Origin: Sneathiellales bacterium
GTDB lineage: Bacteria; Pseudomonadota; Alphaproteobacteria; JANQFL01
Direction: 5' to 3'
NCBI GenBank assembly: GCA_028277845.1
Contig: JANQFL010000058.1
Coordinates: 1 to 48,374 of the forward strand
DNA: 48,374 bases
Of this stretch, positions 9,635 through 17,303 are shown piece after piece. The notes beneath the pieces were generated by a model. The model was not told the origin of the DNA. It was given only the letters and a program-made list of their open reading frames with translations, and searched no databases. Numbering within the stretch: position 1 is the stretch's first letter; each line of letters starts with the position of its first letter. A program made the position numbers and the translations under genes.

Positions 9635-10513
9635 GTGGCGATTAGAAAAATATTGGTGCCGTTGTCGGGCATCCCGGACGGCGCGGACGGGCAGGAAGTC
9701 GTGCTTCGGACGGCGCTCAACGCCGGTCAGCGGCATACGGCCCGGGTGGAAGCCCTGCATGTCGCGGCTGATCCGAGAGACGCCGTCGTGTTCGTTGGCG
9801 AAGGCATGACGAGCACGATGATCGAGGGAATCATTTCCGCTGCGGAAAAGGAAGGCGCCGAGCGGCTGACTCACGCCCGTGACCTGTTCGACCGGATTTG
9901 CAAGGAAAGGGATGTGCCGCTCGACGGCGGCGCCGGAACCTTTTCGGCGTCGTTCAATGTCGTCACCGGCCGGGAAGACGAAGTCATCGCCGGCCGGGGC
10001 AGGCTGGCCGACCTGATCGTGATCGGCCAGCCCCAGGGAGAAGAAGAGACACGAGCGCCCCTGACCCTGGAAGCGGCGTTGCGCGAAACCGGGCGCCCCG
10101 TGGTGATAACGCCGCCGTCGACGAGTGGCGAAATGGCGGATTTCCTGACGGTCGCAATCGCCTGGAACGGCAGTATCGAGGCGTCACGGGCCGTCAGCTT
10201 TGCCCTGCCGTATATCGAAGCCGCCCAGCGCGTGGTCATTCTGTCCGTCGATGAAGGCCGGCCGAGCGGCCCGTCCGCCGGCGACCTGGCGGAATATCTG
10301 GCATGTCATGGCATCGGCGCCGAAACCGTATCGCTCGAAGACGGCGACGGCCGCTCGGCCGGCAAGAAACTGCTTGCCGAAGCCGGCAAGGTCAGCGCCA
10401 ACATGATGGTGATGGGCGCCTATACCCGGAGCCGAATGCGCCGGCTGATCTTCGGCGGTGTCACCAGCGAGGTTCTGGAAAACACGGCAATTCCGGTGTG
10501 GATGGTTCATTGA
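9635..10513 (+). CDS. universal stress protein, tandem UspA domains
   Basis: A 292-residue cytoplasmic protein with two UspA domains (about 1-145 and 150-292). The C-terminal domain ends in the nucleotide-binding signature MGAYTRSRMRRLIFGG followed by a TSEVL helix. The N-terminal domain retains the VPLSG strand but lacks an obvious full G-x2-G-x9-G loop, so only the second domain may bind ATP. The start is GTG, chosen because a GGAGG ribosome site lies 7 nt upstream. It is a stress-related nucleotide-binding protein; its partner is unknown. Confidence 0.92.
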   Translation: MAIRKILVPLSGIPDGADGQEVVLRTALNAGQRHTARVEALHVAADPRDAVVFVGEGMTSTMIEGIISAAEKEGAERLTHARDLFDRICKERDVPLDGGAGTFSASFNVVTGREDEVIAGRGRLADLIVIGQPQGEEETRAPLTLEAALRETGRPVVITPPSTSGEMADFLTVAIAWNGSIEASRAVSFALPYIEAAQRVVILSVDEGRPSGPSAGDLAEYLACHGIGAETVSLEDGDGRSAGKKLLAEAGKVSANMMVMGAYTRSRMRRLIFGGVTSEVLENTAIPVWMVH

Positions 10514-10583
10514 CGAATGTCATGGTGCCGTCATCCGGTTGATGGCATTGTAGGCGCCGTTTGCCGCGCTATATAGAGAGCCT

Positions 10584-11333
10584 ATGTCTGATCCACACGC
10601 CGAGCGGAAAAACCTGATACTGACCGGTGCCAGCCGCGGTATCGGCCACGCGACCGTAAAACGTTTCTCCGCCGCCGGCTGGCGCGTGCTGACGGTTTCC
10701 CGCCAGGCCTTTTCCGAAGACTGCCCCTGGGAAGGCGGCAAGGAAAACCATGTGCAACTGGATTTGGCCGAGTTGACCGACGATCTCGCGGCCGGTGACG
10801 AGTTGCGCCAACGGTTGGGCAACGAACCGCTGCATGCGCTGATCAACAATGCCGGTATTTCGCCCAAGGGTGAAAACGGCGAACGGCTGAATACGTTGAC
10901 GACGGACATCGAAGGATGGCAGCGGGTTTTCGCCGTCAACCTGTTCGCCCCGGTCATCCTCGCCCGGATGTTCAAGGATCAACTGGCGGCAGCGCAGGGA
11001 TCGATCGTCAACGTCACGTCGATCGCCGGCAGCCGGGTGCATCCTTTCGCCGGCGCCGCCTACGGCACGTCCAAGGCCGCCCTGGCGGCCCTGACGCGGG
11101 AGATGGCGGCGGATTTCGGCCCCCTCGGCGTCCGGGTCAACGCCATCGCGCCCGGCGAAATCGATACCTCCATCCTGTCGCCGGGCACGGACAAGATCGT
11201 GCAGGAGGAAATCCCGATGCGCCGGCTGGGTACGCCCGAGGAAGTGGCAGCCACCATTTACTTCCTGTGCACGCCGCCGTCCACCTACGTCAACGGCGCC
11301 GAGATCCACATCAACGGCGGCCAGCACGTTTGA
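10584..11333 (+). CDS. short-chain dehydrogenase/reductase
   Basis: A 249-residue NAD(P)-dependent oxidoreductase of the classical SDR superfamily. It has the cofactor motif TGASRGIG at about residues 12-19, NNAGIS in the NAG position, the catalytic Ser in VTSIAGS and Tyr/Lys in YGTSKAA, and the family C-terminus (YVNGAEIHINGGQ). Substrate cannot be predicted. It is the last normal gene before the low-GC island; its stop lies 16 bp from the stop of a convergent acetyltransferase remnant. Confidence 0.92.
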   Translation: MSDPHAERKNLILTGASRGIGHATVKRFSAAGWRVLTVSRQAFSEDCPWEGGKENHVQLDLAELTDDLAAGDELRQRLGNEPLHALINNAGISPKGENGERLNTLTTDIEGWQRVFAVNLFAPVILARMFKDQLAAAQGSIVNVTSIAGSRVHPFAGAAYGTSKAALAALTREMAADFGPLGVRVNAIAPGEIDTSILSPGTDKIVQEEIPMRRLGTPEEVAATIYFLCTPPSTYVNGAEIHINGGQHV

Positions 11334-11348
11334 TCGGGACGGTCCTGA

Positions 11349-11473
11349 TCAGGACGGTCCGATCACCCGCGACATGAGAAAGCGGTCGTGGTCGCTGTAC
11401 CCCATGCGGCTGTACAGCGCTTGAGCGCGGGTGTTGTCCTTCTCTACTTCCAGGCAGATACGTTTAGCGCCCA
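11349..11473 (-). pseudogene. 3'-terminal remnant of GNAT acetyltransferase (duplicate of the end of the gene at 16836-17303)
   Basis: Read on the minus strand this encodes a C-terminal GNAT fragment (LGAKRICLEVEKDNTRAQ, then ALYSRMGYSDHDRFLMSR) ending in its own TGA at 11349-11351. It aligns without gaps to the C-terminus of the intact GNAT gene at 16836-17303, with scattered substitutions. Homology stops just beyond 11473, immediately after a 25-base block identical in both copies. Just upstream, the same frame continues through unrelated sequence that also looks loosely GNAT-like (ANQSFYDLG). No start codon or N-terminal domain is present, so it is not a functional enzyme. It marks the left edge of the island. 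Confidence 0.85.
11449..11473. repeat. left 25-bp direct repeat (candidate attachment-site core)
   Basis: Bases 11449-11473 are identical to 16942-16966. Both lie in the GNAT 3' coding sequence at the codons for ICLEVE. To the left of this block homology to the intact gene continues, with mismatches, to the stop codon; to the right it ends. That is the pattern expected at the edge of an insertion in the 3' end of a gene. No integrase has been seen, so the att label is inference. Confidence 0.6.
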
Positions 11474-11624
11474 AGTCGTAGAAAGACTGGTTGGCGGAAT
11501 CAGTTGCGTACACTTCATTCGAAGATGAGCCCAGATCTGGGCATAAACTTCAAGGAGACGGCACAAAATGCGAATTGTTGTTCGATTTGTGTGTTTAACT
11601 TGTAATTGCATGCTCTATTCTTGC

Positions 11625-11645
11625 TGTCACAATGAAAATGTGACA
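11625..11645. promoter_or_regulatory. inverted repeat upstream of the Septu-like operon (candidate operator)
   Basis: TGTCACA, 7-nt spacer, TGTGACA: 7-bp arms ending 27 bp before the ATPase start codon at 11673. The surrounding 11474-11672 stretch is AT-rich and has no convincing gene, so it must carry the promoter. The dyad is where an operator or a transcription-factor site would be expected. No regulator gene is present in the island. Confidence 0.4.
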
Positions 11646-11672
11646 GAGAAATACAGCTAGAACAAAACACCC

Positions 11673-13232
11673 ATGAGGTTCGAAGTCGTTCCAAATAATA
11701 GGCCAACGCCCGAAAAAGGGCGCGGGATTGCCTACCTATGGACCGACAATTGGAATGACTGGTTCAAATATCGGACACTCTTTTTTCTGACCTATTTCGA
11801 TGAAACTGGGCAGGAACACGAAATTGGATCAGTTAAGATTGGTCAGTTTGGGATAGATGCAAATCAAGGGAGACCTGAATTACCGCTTGCGTTTGACGAA
11901 CTAGATGAACAGTTTTTTTCGTTGGGCCAGGATCCAGATTACTATGTGGCCGTGATGTCCTTAGGAGAAGATAAGTCGCAGCAATTATTAAGTGCTCTTA
12001 ATGATATCGCGGTCGATGATGACTTGTATCAACGAGCTCTTCTTGAAGATGTGACCGGCGTGTCATTACTCCGTTCTGTCAACATGAAGACCATTGAAGG
12101 ACAGTACCGGCGAATTCTTGCGGGAGGAGCAAAGCTTACTGACTACATGTTTCAATATGTAGGGCCAAAACCTCTGGATGAAAATCTTCAGCCACTTCGA
12201 CTTGATTTTGAAGTCGAACCCGATTCCCGTCCTCCAACCAATATTCACGTCTTGATCGGACGTAATGGAGTGGGAAAGACACGTTTGTTAAACGCTATGA
12301 CTCGCGCTCTGGTATCGTCAGATCGCAATGAAGATGAAGATGGTTTGTTTACCACGGCAGACTGGTTAAATGATCAAGTAGAAGAAAGTCCCTTCGCCAA
12401 TGTCTTGTCTATAAGTTTCAGTGCGTTTGACGATTTCCAAATCATCCGTCAAAGACGTAATGTTACAGTTACCGAAGGCGTGCGATATGCGAATGTAGGT
12501 TTACGCAAACGAGTAAGGAATGACAAAAAAGAGTGGGTGACGATCACACTTGGTCCGGAGGACCTCGCAGACGATTTCTCCGCAAGTGCTAAACTATGCA
12601 CACGCGGTGTAAAAAGTGAGCGTTGGCGAAATGCGCTAACTACTCTGGAAGCAGATCCACTATTTGCAGAAGCCGGAGTTGCTGGTCTTGCCGACATAGA
12701 AGTGAAGAATTTTGGCCGTGCTGCAGGAATGCTCTACAGACGGCTAAGCTCAGGTCACAAGACCGTCTTGCTTACAATCACTAAGCTAGTTGAAAACGTA
12801 GAAGAAAAGACGCTTGTAGTAATTGACGAGCCAGAGGCCCATCTCCACCCACCACTGTTGTCAGCCTTCGTACGCGCTTTGTCGGACCTTCTCATCAACC
12901 GAAATGGAGTCGCAATCATTGCGACCCATTCGCCTGTCGTATTGCAGGAGGTGCCTCGTTCTTGTGTCTGGAAGATTGTTCGTCACGGCAACGCCGCTGA
13001 GGCAACTAGGCCAGAGATAGAGACGTTTGCAGAAAATGTCGGAGTGCTCACGCGAGAGATATTCGGTTTGGAGGTTACCCAGTCCGGTTTCCACAAAATG
13101 TTAGCGGATGCCGTCGAAGACGAAGAACGGATTGCAAATGTCGTCGCAAAATTTGACAACGAGGTTGGATCCGAAGGTCGCGCTCTTATTAGCAGCATGA
13201 TTGCACAGCGAGATGCTAATAGGGGTGATTAG
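11673..13232 (+). CDS. AAA/ABC-type ATPase, PtuA-like (Septu-type defence)
   Basis: A 519-residue ATPase of the SMC/ABC-like class found in phage defence. The N-terminal 180 residues match no domain I recognise. Walker A is GRNGVGKT (196-203), the ABC-like signature is RRLSSGHK, Walker B is LVVIDEPEAH with the acidic pair at 385-386, and ATHSP is the switch His. It is followed with no gap (stop TAG then ATG) by an HNH nuclease gene, the arrangement of Septu PtuA-PtuB and related ATPase/HNH systems. Base composition is clearly more AT-rich than the neighbours, indicating transfer. The PtuA assignment is by architecture and context; other ATPase/HNH families are possible. Confidence 0.78.
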   Translation: MRFEVVPNNRPTPEKGRGIAYLWTDNWNDWFKYRTLFFLTYFDETGQEHEIGSVKIGQFGIDANQGRPELPLAFDELDEQFFSLGQDPDYYVAVMSLGEDKSQQLLSALNDIAVDDDLYQRALLEDVTGVSLLRSVNMKTIEGQYRRILAGGAKLTDYMFQYVGPKPLDENLQPLRLDFEVEPDSRPPTNIHVLIGRNGVGKTRLLNAMTRALVSSDRNEDEDGLFTTADWLNDQVEESPFANVLSISFSAFDDFQIIRQRRNVTVTEGVRYANVGLRKRVRNDKKEWVTITLGPEDLADDFSASAKLCTRGVKSERWRNALTTLEADPLFAEAGVAGLADIEVKNFGRAAGMLYRRLSSGHKTVLLTITKLVENVEEKTLVVIDEPEAHLHPPLLSAFVRALSDLLINRNGVAIIATHSPVVLQEVPRSCVWKIVRHGNAAEATRPEIETFAENVGVLTREIFGLEVTQSGFHKMLADAVEDEERIANVVAKFDNEVGSEGRALISSMIAQRDANRGD

Positions 13233-14072
13233 ATGCGATGCGTGGAGCGGCCAGAAATGGCCGCGGGAGAAACGTTTGCGATTTGCATAAGCCGGGTAAG
13301 GAACCGTGCAATAAGACGTGCACTTATTGCAATTCGCCCAGATATTGAGGCCGCAGCTGCCGATTACGTCGTAAAAGCTGATAATGCTGAACTTTACCGC
13401 ATCCCTCAGGTGGACCCGATAGGAACTGTTCCAGGAACCGAGATGGTGCGGACCTATGATGGAAGGATGGCGCAAAAGGGCCAACCTGGACGTCCGATTT
13501 ATGACCGGCTTAAATTATTGCCGGACAATGATCGGTGCCCGTTTTGTGACCTTAGAAATGTTTCCACATTGGATCATTTTCTTCCTAAACAGGACTACCC
13601 GATTTTTGCTGTGACCCCCGTGAACCTAGTCGGATGCTGTGCAGACTGCAACAAGTTGAAGCACGCTGCCATACCAATGAACGCCAACAATACTGTTTTG
13701 CATCCATATTTTGATGACGTTACTACCCAGAAATGGTTAGCGGCGGTGGCAGTTGAGCGCGCTCCAGCAGCGGTGACATTTCATGTTGTAGAAGTGGACG
13801 AATGGGACGTAACACTGAACGCTAGAGTCGTTTATCAATTTGAGCTTCTCAGACTGGCCGAACTTTATTCAAGACAGGCTGCACATGAGATAGCTAACAT
13901 TCGAGCAAACTTATGTAGGCATTTTGAGGAAGGAGGAGCAGCCGCCGTACGATCGGAGTTGCAATGGCAATGGGAATCTAGACGTAGACACCAACTAAAT
14001 TCGTGGCAGACGGCTACGTACGAAGCACTCGCCAAATCTGATTGGTTTTGTGGCGGCGGTTTTACCGAATGA
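13233..14072 (+). CDS. HNH endonuclease, PtuB-like (Septu-type defence)
   Basis: A 279-residue protein with a central zinc-bound HNH fold: CPFC at 102-105, LDHFLPK with the catalytic-region His at 115, then CCADCNKLK with Cys at 135, 136 and 139. Residues 1-95 and 160-279 are family-specific. The start codon directly abuts the ATPase stop, so the two are co-transcribed and probably translationally coupled. In Septu the ATPase-bound HNH protein is the nucleic-acid-cutting effector. It is somewhat longer than typical PtuB proteins. Nuclease activity and target are inferred, not shown. Confidence 0.8.
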   Translation: MRCVERPEMAAGETFAICISRVRNRAIRRALIAIRPDIEAAAADYVVKADNAELYRIPQVDPIGTVPGTEMVRTYDGRMAQKGQPGRPIYDRLKLLPDNDRCPFCDLRNVSTLDHFLPKQDYPIFAVTPVNLVGCCADCNKLKHAAIPMNANNTVLHPYFDDVTTQKWLAAVAVERAPAAVTFHVVEVDEWDVTLNARVVYQFELLRLAELYSRQAAHEIANIRANLCRHFEEGGAAAVRSELQWQWESRRRHQLNSWQTATYEALAKSDWFCGGGFTE

Positions 14073-14193
14073 TGACAACTCGCTAAAACCATTGTCATTG
14101 TTGAAATACAAAACTAAGGCCAATGGAGCCTGGCCTCGAACAGTAATAACGGTACTCACCTGACATGGCGGGACGTTGTTAAATAAACGAACT

Positions 14194-14340
14194 TCAGTTC
14201 GAAGACCGGCCATAGTCATTCCACCCATAAATTTGAACCCGCAGATGTTCGGCGAATCCCTGGCGCTCGTAGAATGCCTTGGCTGGACGTATTGCCTTGC
14301 TCCACCTGGAAGCAGAGATGATATGCGTCAAGGTTGCGGT
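14194..14340 (-). pseudogene. frameshifted GNAT acetyltransferase C-terminal remnant
   Basis: On the minus strand one frame encodes LDAYHLCFQVEQGNT, a GNAT beta-4 pattern. A neighbouring frame continues with PAKAFYERQGFAEHLRVQIY and reaches a stop at 14194-14196. FYERxGF is the classic acetyl-CoA-site helix of GNATs. The two pieces join only by a frameshift, and no N-terminal domain is visible, so this is a decayed fragment. It is from a different GNAT subfamily than the intact gene at 16836. The remainder of the 14073-14530 gap shows nothing I can name apart from the start region of the next operon. Confidence 0.65.
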
Positions 14341-14530
14341 GACGTAATTGCCAAATGTAATAGTGGGTTAGTGTGAAACCTATCATTGCCAAGCGGTCAA
14401 AGTTATTGGCCTTCTCACCTTAGCAGAGACATACAGATGGTAGTTTTAATACGCGCTTTGCGACAAGGTCGTATTGATCTATCATACTTTTGGCTGTAAG
14501 TTCCTGTTTTGTTCTTGTCGAGGTGAAGCT

Positions 14531-15289
14531 ATGGCTGATACGTCGGAAATCGAATGGACGAACGCCACGTGGAATCCTGTAACAGGCTGCACCAAGATCA
14601 GCGCCGGCTGCGATCACTGTTATGCGGAAAGATTTTCTGAGCGCTTTCGTGGTGTGGTGGGGCACCCATTTGAAAACGGATTCGATCTGACGCTGCGTAT
14701 GGAGCGCATTCGGCAGCCGCTAAGTTGGCGCCGTTCTAGAATGATCTTCGTTAATTCGATGAGCGATCTGTTTCACAAGCGCGTGTCTCAATCTTTCATC
14801 GACCAGGTGTTTGATACAATGGAGGCTGCCAATTGGCACACCTTCCAGATACTCACCAAGCGTAGTTCGTTGATGCGTAACTACGTTAACCGGAGATACA
14901 AAGATACAGTATGCCCATCAAATATCTGGCTTGGTGTTTCCATAGAAGATGGAACAAAAAAGTCACGGGTTGAGCATTTACGACAAACCAACGCGACCAC
15001 TCGATTTCTCTCAGTTGAACCACTCATTGGTCCTACCGGTAGTCTAGATCTTTCTGGCATTCACTGGGTAATTGTCGGTGGCGAAAGCGGACCAAAAGCT
15101 CGGCCCATGAAAGCCGAATGGGTGCGCGAAGTACGCGAACAATGCCTTCATGAAGATGTGGCGTTTTTCTTCAAACAATGGGGTGGCTACAGGCCGAAGT
15201 CCGGAGGGCGCGAACTGGACGGAAGAACCTGGAGTCAATATCCGAACAAGAAAGAAAGTGAGCAAGTGTTTGTCTCTGCTGCTGAATAG
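14531..15289 (+). CDS. phage Gp37/Gp68-family protein (DUF5131), three-Cys-motif protein
   Basis: A 252-residue protein starting MADTSEIEWTNATWNPVTGC. The conserved Cys triplet is C20, C27, C30 (GCTKISAGCDHCYAE), the feature that names the family; a radical-SAM-like fold has been suggested for it. Other family blocks are SMSDLFH, FQILTKRS, NIWLGVSIE and WVIVGGESG. The start is chosen for the GAGGTGA ribosome site 4 nt upstream. The next gene encodes its usual partner TcmP. The family is found in phages and mobile elements, and its biochemical role is unknown. It sits in the AT-rich island beside the Septu-like pair. Confidence 0.86.
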   Translation: MADTSEIEWTNATWNPVTGCTKISAGCDHCYAERFSERFRGVVGHPFENGFDLTLRMERIRQPLSWRRSRMIFVNSMSDLFHKRVSQSFIDQVFDTMEAANWHTFQILTKRSSLMRNYVNRRYKDTVCPSNIWLGVSIEDGTKKSRVEHLRQTNATTRFLSVEPLIGPTGSLDLSGIHWVIVGGESGPKARPMKAEWVREVREQCLHEDVAFFFKQWGGYRPKSGGRELDGRTWSQYPNKKESEQVFVSAAE

Positions 15290-15308
15290 CACCTGCTTAA
15301 ATGAAAAC

Positions 15309-16463
15309 GTGAACGAGACATACGACGGCAGAGAACAAACTCAGGCGAAGCATTTTATTCTTAAAAGCTATTTGCAGGCACTTGCTTTTAAGATCCTAAA
15401 TCAGTGGGATGAACTGACGTATGTAGACGGATTTTCTGGTCCATGGCATTCCAGAATGGAGGACTTCTCCGACACTTCATTTATGATAGCAATCGAAGTG
15501 CTTAGAGAAGCGCAATCCTACTTTCGTGAACGAGGCGAGGTGAAAACAATCCGCTGCTTCCTAGTAGAGAAAGAGCCTGTTCCTTATAAGCAACTAACGG
15601 CGGAAGTAGCAAAATTCCATATGCCTGAAAACCGGTTCCTGGTAAAGACAAGAGGTGGGCTATTCGAGGAAGCCGTACCTGAAATCGTCGATTTTGTTGG
15701 TCAGTCGTTTTCATTGGTGTTCATCGATCCAACAGGTTGGACTGGCTATCCATATGACAAGATTACACCACTTCTCCGGCACAAGCCCGGTGAAGTTCTT
15801 ATCAATTTCATGTATGACTTCATCAATAGGTTTGCTAGCAGTGCAGACAAAACGACCGAAGATTCACTTGCCCCGATATTAGGTGGTAGTGGTTGGAAAA
15901 ATCGTTTAGACCCGAATCTCACCACGGGCGCCGCCGTGGAGAAACTGTTCCGGGAAGAGTTGAAGAGAGTTGGCGAGTTTGAGTTTGTAACTTCCACCTG
16001 TATTCAAAAATCAACTGTCGATCGCCCGCATTTTTTCATCGCGTACGGAACGCGAAGTGGACATGGTCTAGTCGCATTTCGAGAAGTTGAATGGGGTGCA
16101 CTGCGTAAGCATGAACAAAATCGCTTGGGTGCAAAGTTGCGCAAGAGAGAGAAGGCAACCGGAACACCCGATCTCTTCGACAAACAAGACCTGCCTAAGG
16201 ACCAGTCAGTGCAACAGATCGTGGATGAACAAAAGAAGTGGGCATTGAATTATTTGCTTCAGTGGTTAGAGGAGCAGGGAGGACGAGCGGTATTTTCTGA
16301 CGTTCGACTAGCGCTTATGGAGCCATGCATGCTGCGGGAAACCAATGTGAAGGACATATGCGTTGATCTGGCGAGACAGGGCATTCTTCACGCTTCCTGG
16401 AAACAAAGTGGAAGCCGACGCCAGAAACCCAATTTGAACGACGTGATTGCTCTTATTAACTGA
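15309..16463 (+). CDS. tcmP: three-Cys-motif partner protein TcmP
   Basis: About 384 residues from the GTG at 15309, 19 nt after the DUF5131 gene. The N-terminal block (YDGREQTQAKHFILKSYLQ) and the YVDGFSGPW motif are diagnostic for TcmP. YVDGFSGPW and VFIDPTGW resemble motif I and a DP-x-G motif of Rossmann methyltransferases, which is my inference. The C-terminal about 100 residues look like a winged-helix-type tail. The start is uncertain: the frame stays open upstream and in-frame TTG/CTG codons precede this GTG, none with a strong ribosome site. No activity is established for the pair. Confidence 0.82.
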   Translation: MNETYDGREQTQAKHFILKSYLQALAFKILNQWDELTYVDGFSGPWHSRMEDFSDTSFMIAIEVLREAQSYFRERGEVKTIRCFLVEKEPVPYKQLTAEVAKFHMPENRFLVKTRGGLFEEAVPEIVDFVGQSFSLVFIDPTGWTGYPYDKITPLLRHKPGEVLINFMYDFINRFASSADKTTEDSLAPILGGSGWKNRLDPNLTTGAAVEKLFREELKRVGEFEFVTSTCIQKSTVDRPHFFIAYGTRSGHGLVAFREVEWGALRKHEQNRLGAKLRKREKATGTPDLFDKQDLPKDQSVQQIVDEQKKWALNYLLQWLEEQGGRAVFSDVRLALMEPCMLRETNVKDICVDLARQGILHASWKQSGSRRQKPNLNDVIALIN

Positions 16464-16835
16464 AAGTTCCATTTCCTTCCAAAACAAAACAGACGGCTTA
16501 CTTTTTATCTCCGCGCTTTCGACATTTGCACTGTATTTGTTGGAAATCCTCCAATAAGCACTGCGATGTGTGGTGATTCCGGATAGAGGCGTACTTATCC
16601 GTGTGCGACAAATGAAGGTTCAAACCGCGTTTACGTAGCTTTCTCACGCGGCTAGCAGTGATGATCGTGCCACCCGCGCCACTCGTGATCCAATCTAAGT
16701 CATTGATAGGAAACGTGGAAATAACGGAGTAAAAGCACTGTTTGAACGGTAGTGATGACGGAGGTATGCGGCTTCGTTGTGACATTGCGCGAGAACGCCC
16801 GGGCGTCTTGAACGCGAGCACGTCGTTCCGAAGGC
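16464..16835. other. island right arm, no confident gene
   Basis: These 372 bp lie between the TcmP stop and the stop of the intact GNAT gene. A minus-strand frame (16498-16860) could encode 120 residues, but it starts inside the GNAT gene, has no visible ribosome site and resembles nothing I recognise. It could be a spurious frame or a decayed cargo gene. No T-run terminator is evident. Composition is intermediate between the island and the core genome. Confidence 0.4.
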
Positions 16836-17303
16836 TTAGTCCGCATCTTCGCTGATCCATCGCGACATCAGAAATCGGTCGTGATCCTCGTAGCCCAGGC
16901 GGCGGTAGAGATCTCGGGCCCGGGTGTTGTCTTTTTCCACCTCCAGGCAGATACGTTTAGCGCCCAGCTCGCGTGAGGCCTCGGCGGCGAAGGTCATCGC
17001 CTTGGTGCCGATGCCTTGTGCACGGAACTCCGGTTCGAGATACAATTCGTCGAGAAAGGAATCCCGACCGCCGGTTTCGATGGAATAGCCGACCGTGACG
17101 GCCAGGTAGCCGGCATTTTCGCCATTGACACGGATCATCCAGCCATGGATCAACGGTTCCGGACCGATGATGGCATCCACGGCGGTGTTGACCGCGTCCA
17201 GCGACGCCGTGTTGCCGTCTTCCTCATGATAACGGACGATCATCTCCGTCAGGATCGCCCGGTCGTTTTCTACGGGCGATTCAAATGACGGTTCCGTGTT
17301 CAC
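16836..17303 (-). CDS. GNAT-family N-acetyltransferase (intact)
   Basis: A 155-residue acetyl-CoA-dependent acetyltransferase. The acetyl-CoA site is in EPEFRAQGIGTKAM (R/Q-x-x-G-x-G/A pattern, about residues 92-105), with beta-4 RICLEVEKDNTRA and the helix DLYRRLGY towards the end. It starts with GTG at 17303, overlapping the aminotransferase stop by 4 nt (GTGA), so translation is probably coupled. Its substrate is unknown; the coupling hints at an amine or amino acid related to the aminotransferase. Its 3' end is duplicated at 11349-11473 across the island, so the present 3' end may have arrived with the island. Confidence 0.88.
   Translation of the reverse strand: MNTEPSFESPVENDRAILTEMIVRYHEEDGNTASLDAVNTAVDAIIGPEPLIHGWMIRVNGENAGYLAVTVGYSIETGGRDSFLDELYLEPEFRAQGIGTKAMTFAAEASRELGAKRICLEVEKDNTRARDLYRRLGYEDHDRFLMSRWISEDAD
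16942..16966. repeat. right 25-bp direct repeat (candidate attachment-site core)
   Basis: Identical to 11449-11473 and located inside the intact GNAT gene. The two copies bracket about 5.5 kb containing both defence-type gene pairs. The copy lies in conserved acetyltransferase coding sequence, so shared coding constraint could explain part of the identity. The codons just outside the block differ between copies. Confidence 0.6.

Noticed and set aside
11331-11360. Terminator between the SDR gene and the GNAT remnant
   Set aside because: A GTCCTGATCAGGAC palindrome is present, but without a T-run and with overlap of the remnant's stop codon; function not supported.
16498-16860. 120-codon minus-strand frame beside the island's right edge
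   Set aside because: Begins inside the intact GNAT gene, no ribosome site, no similarity I recognise; described only as gap content.
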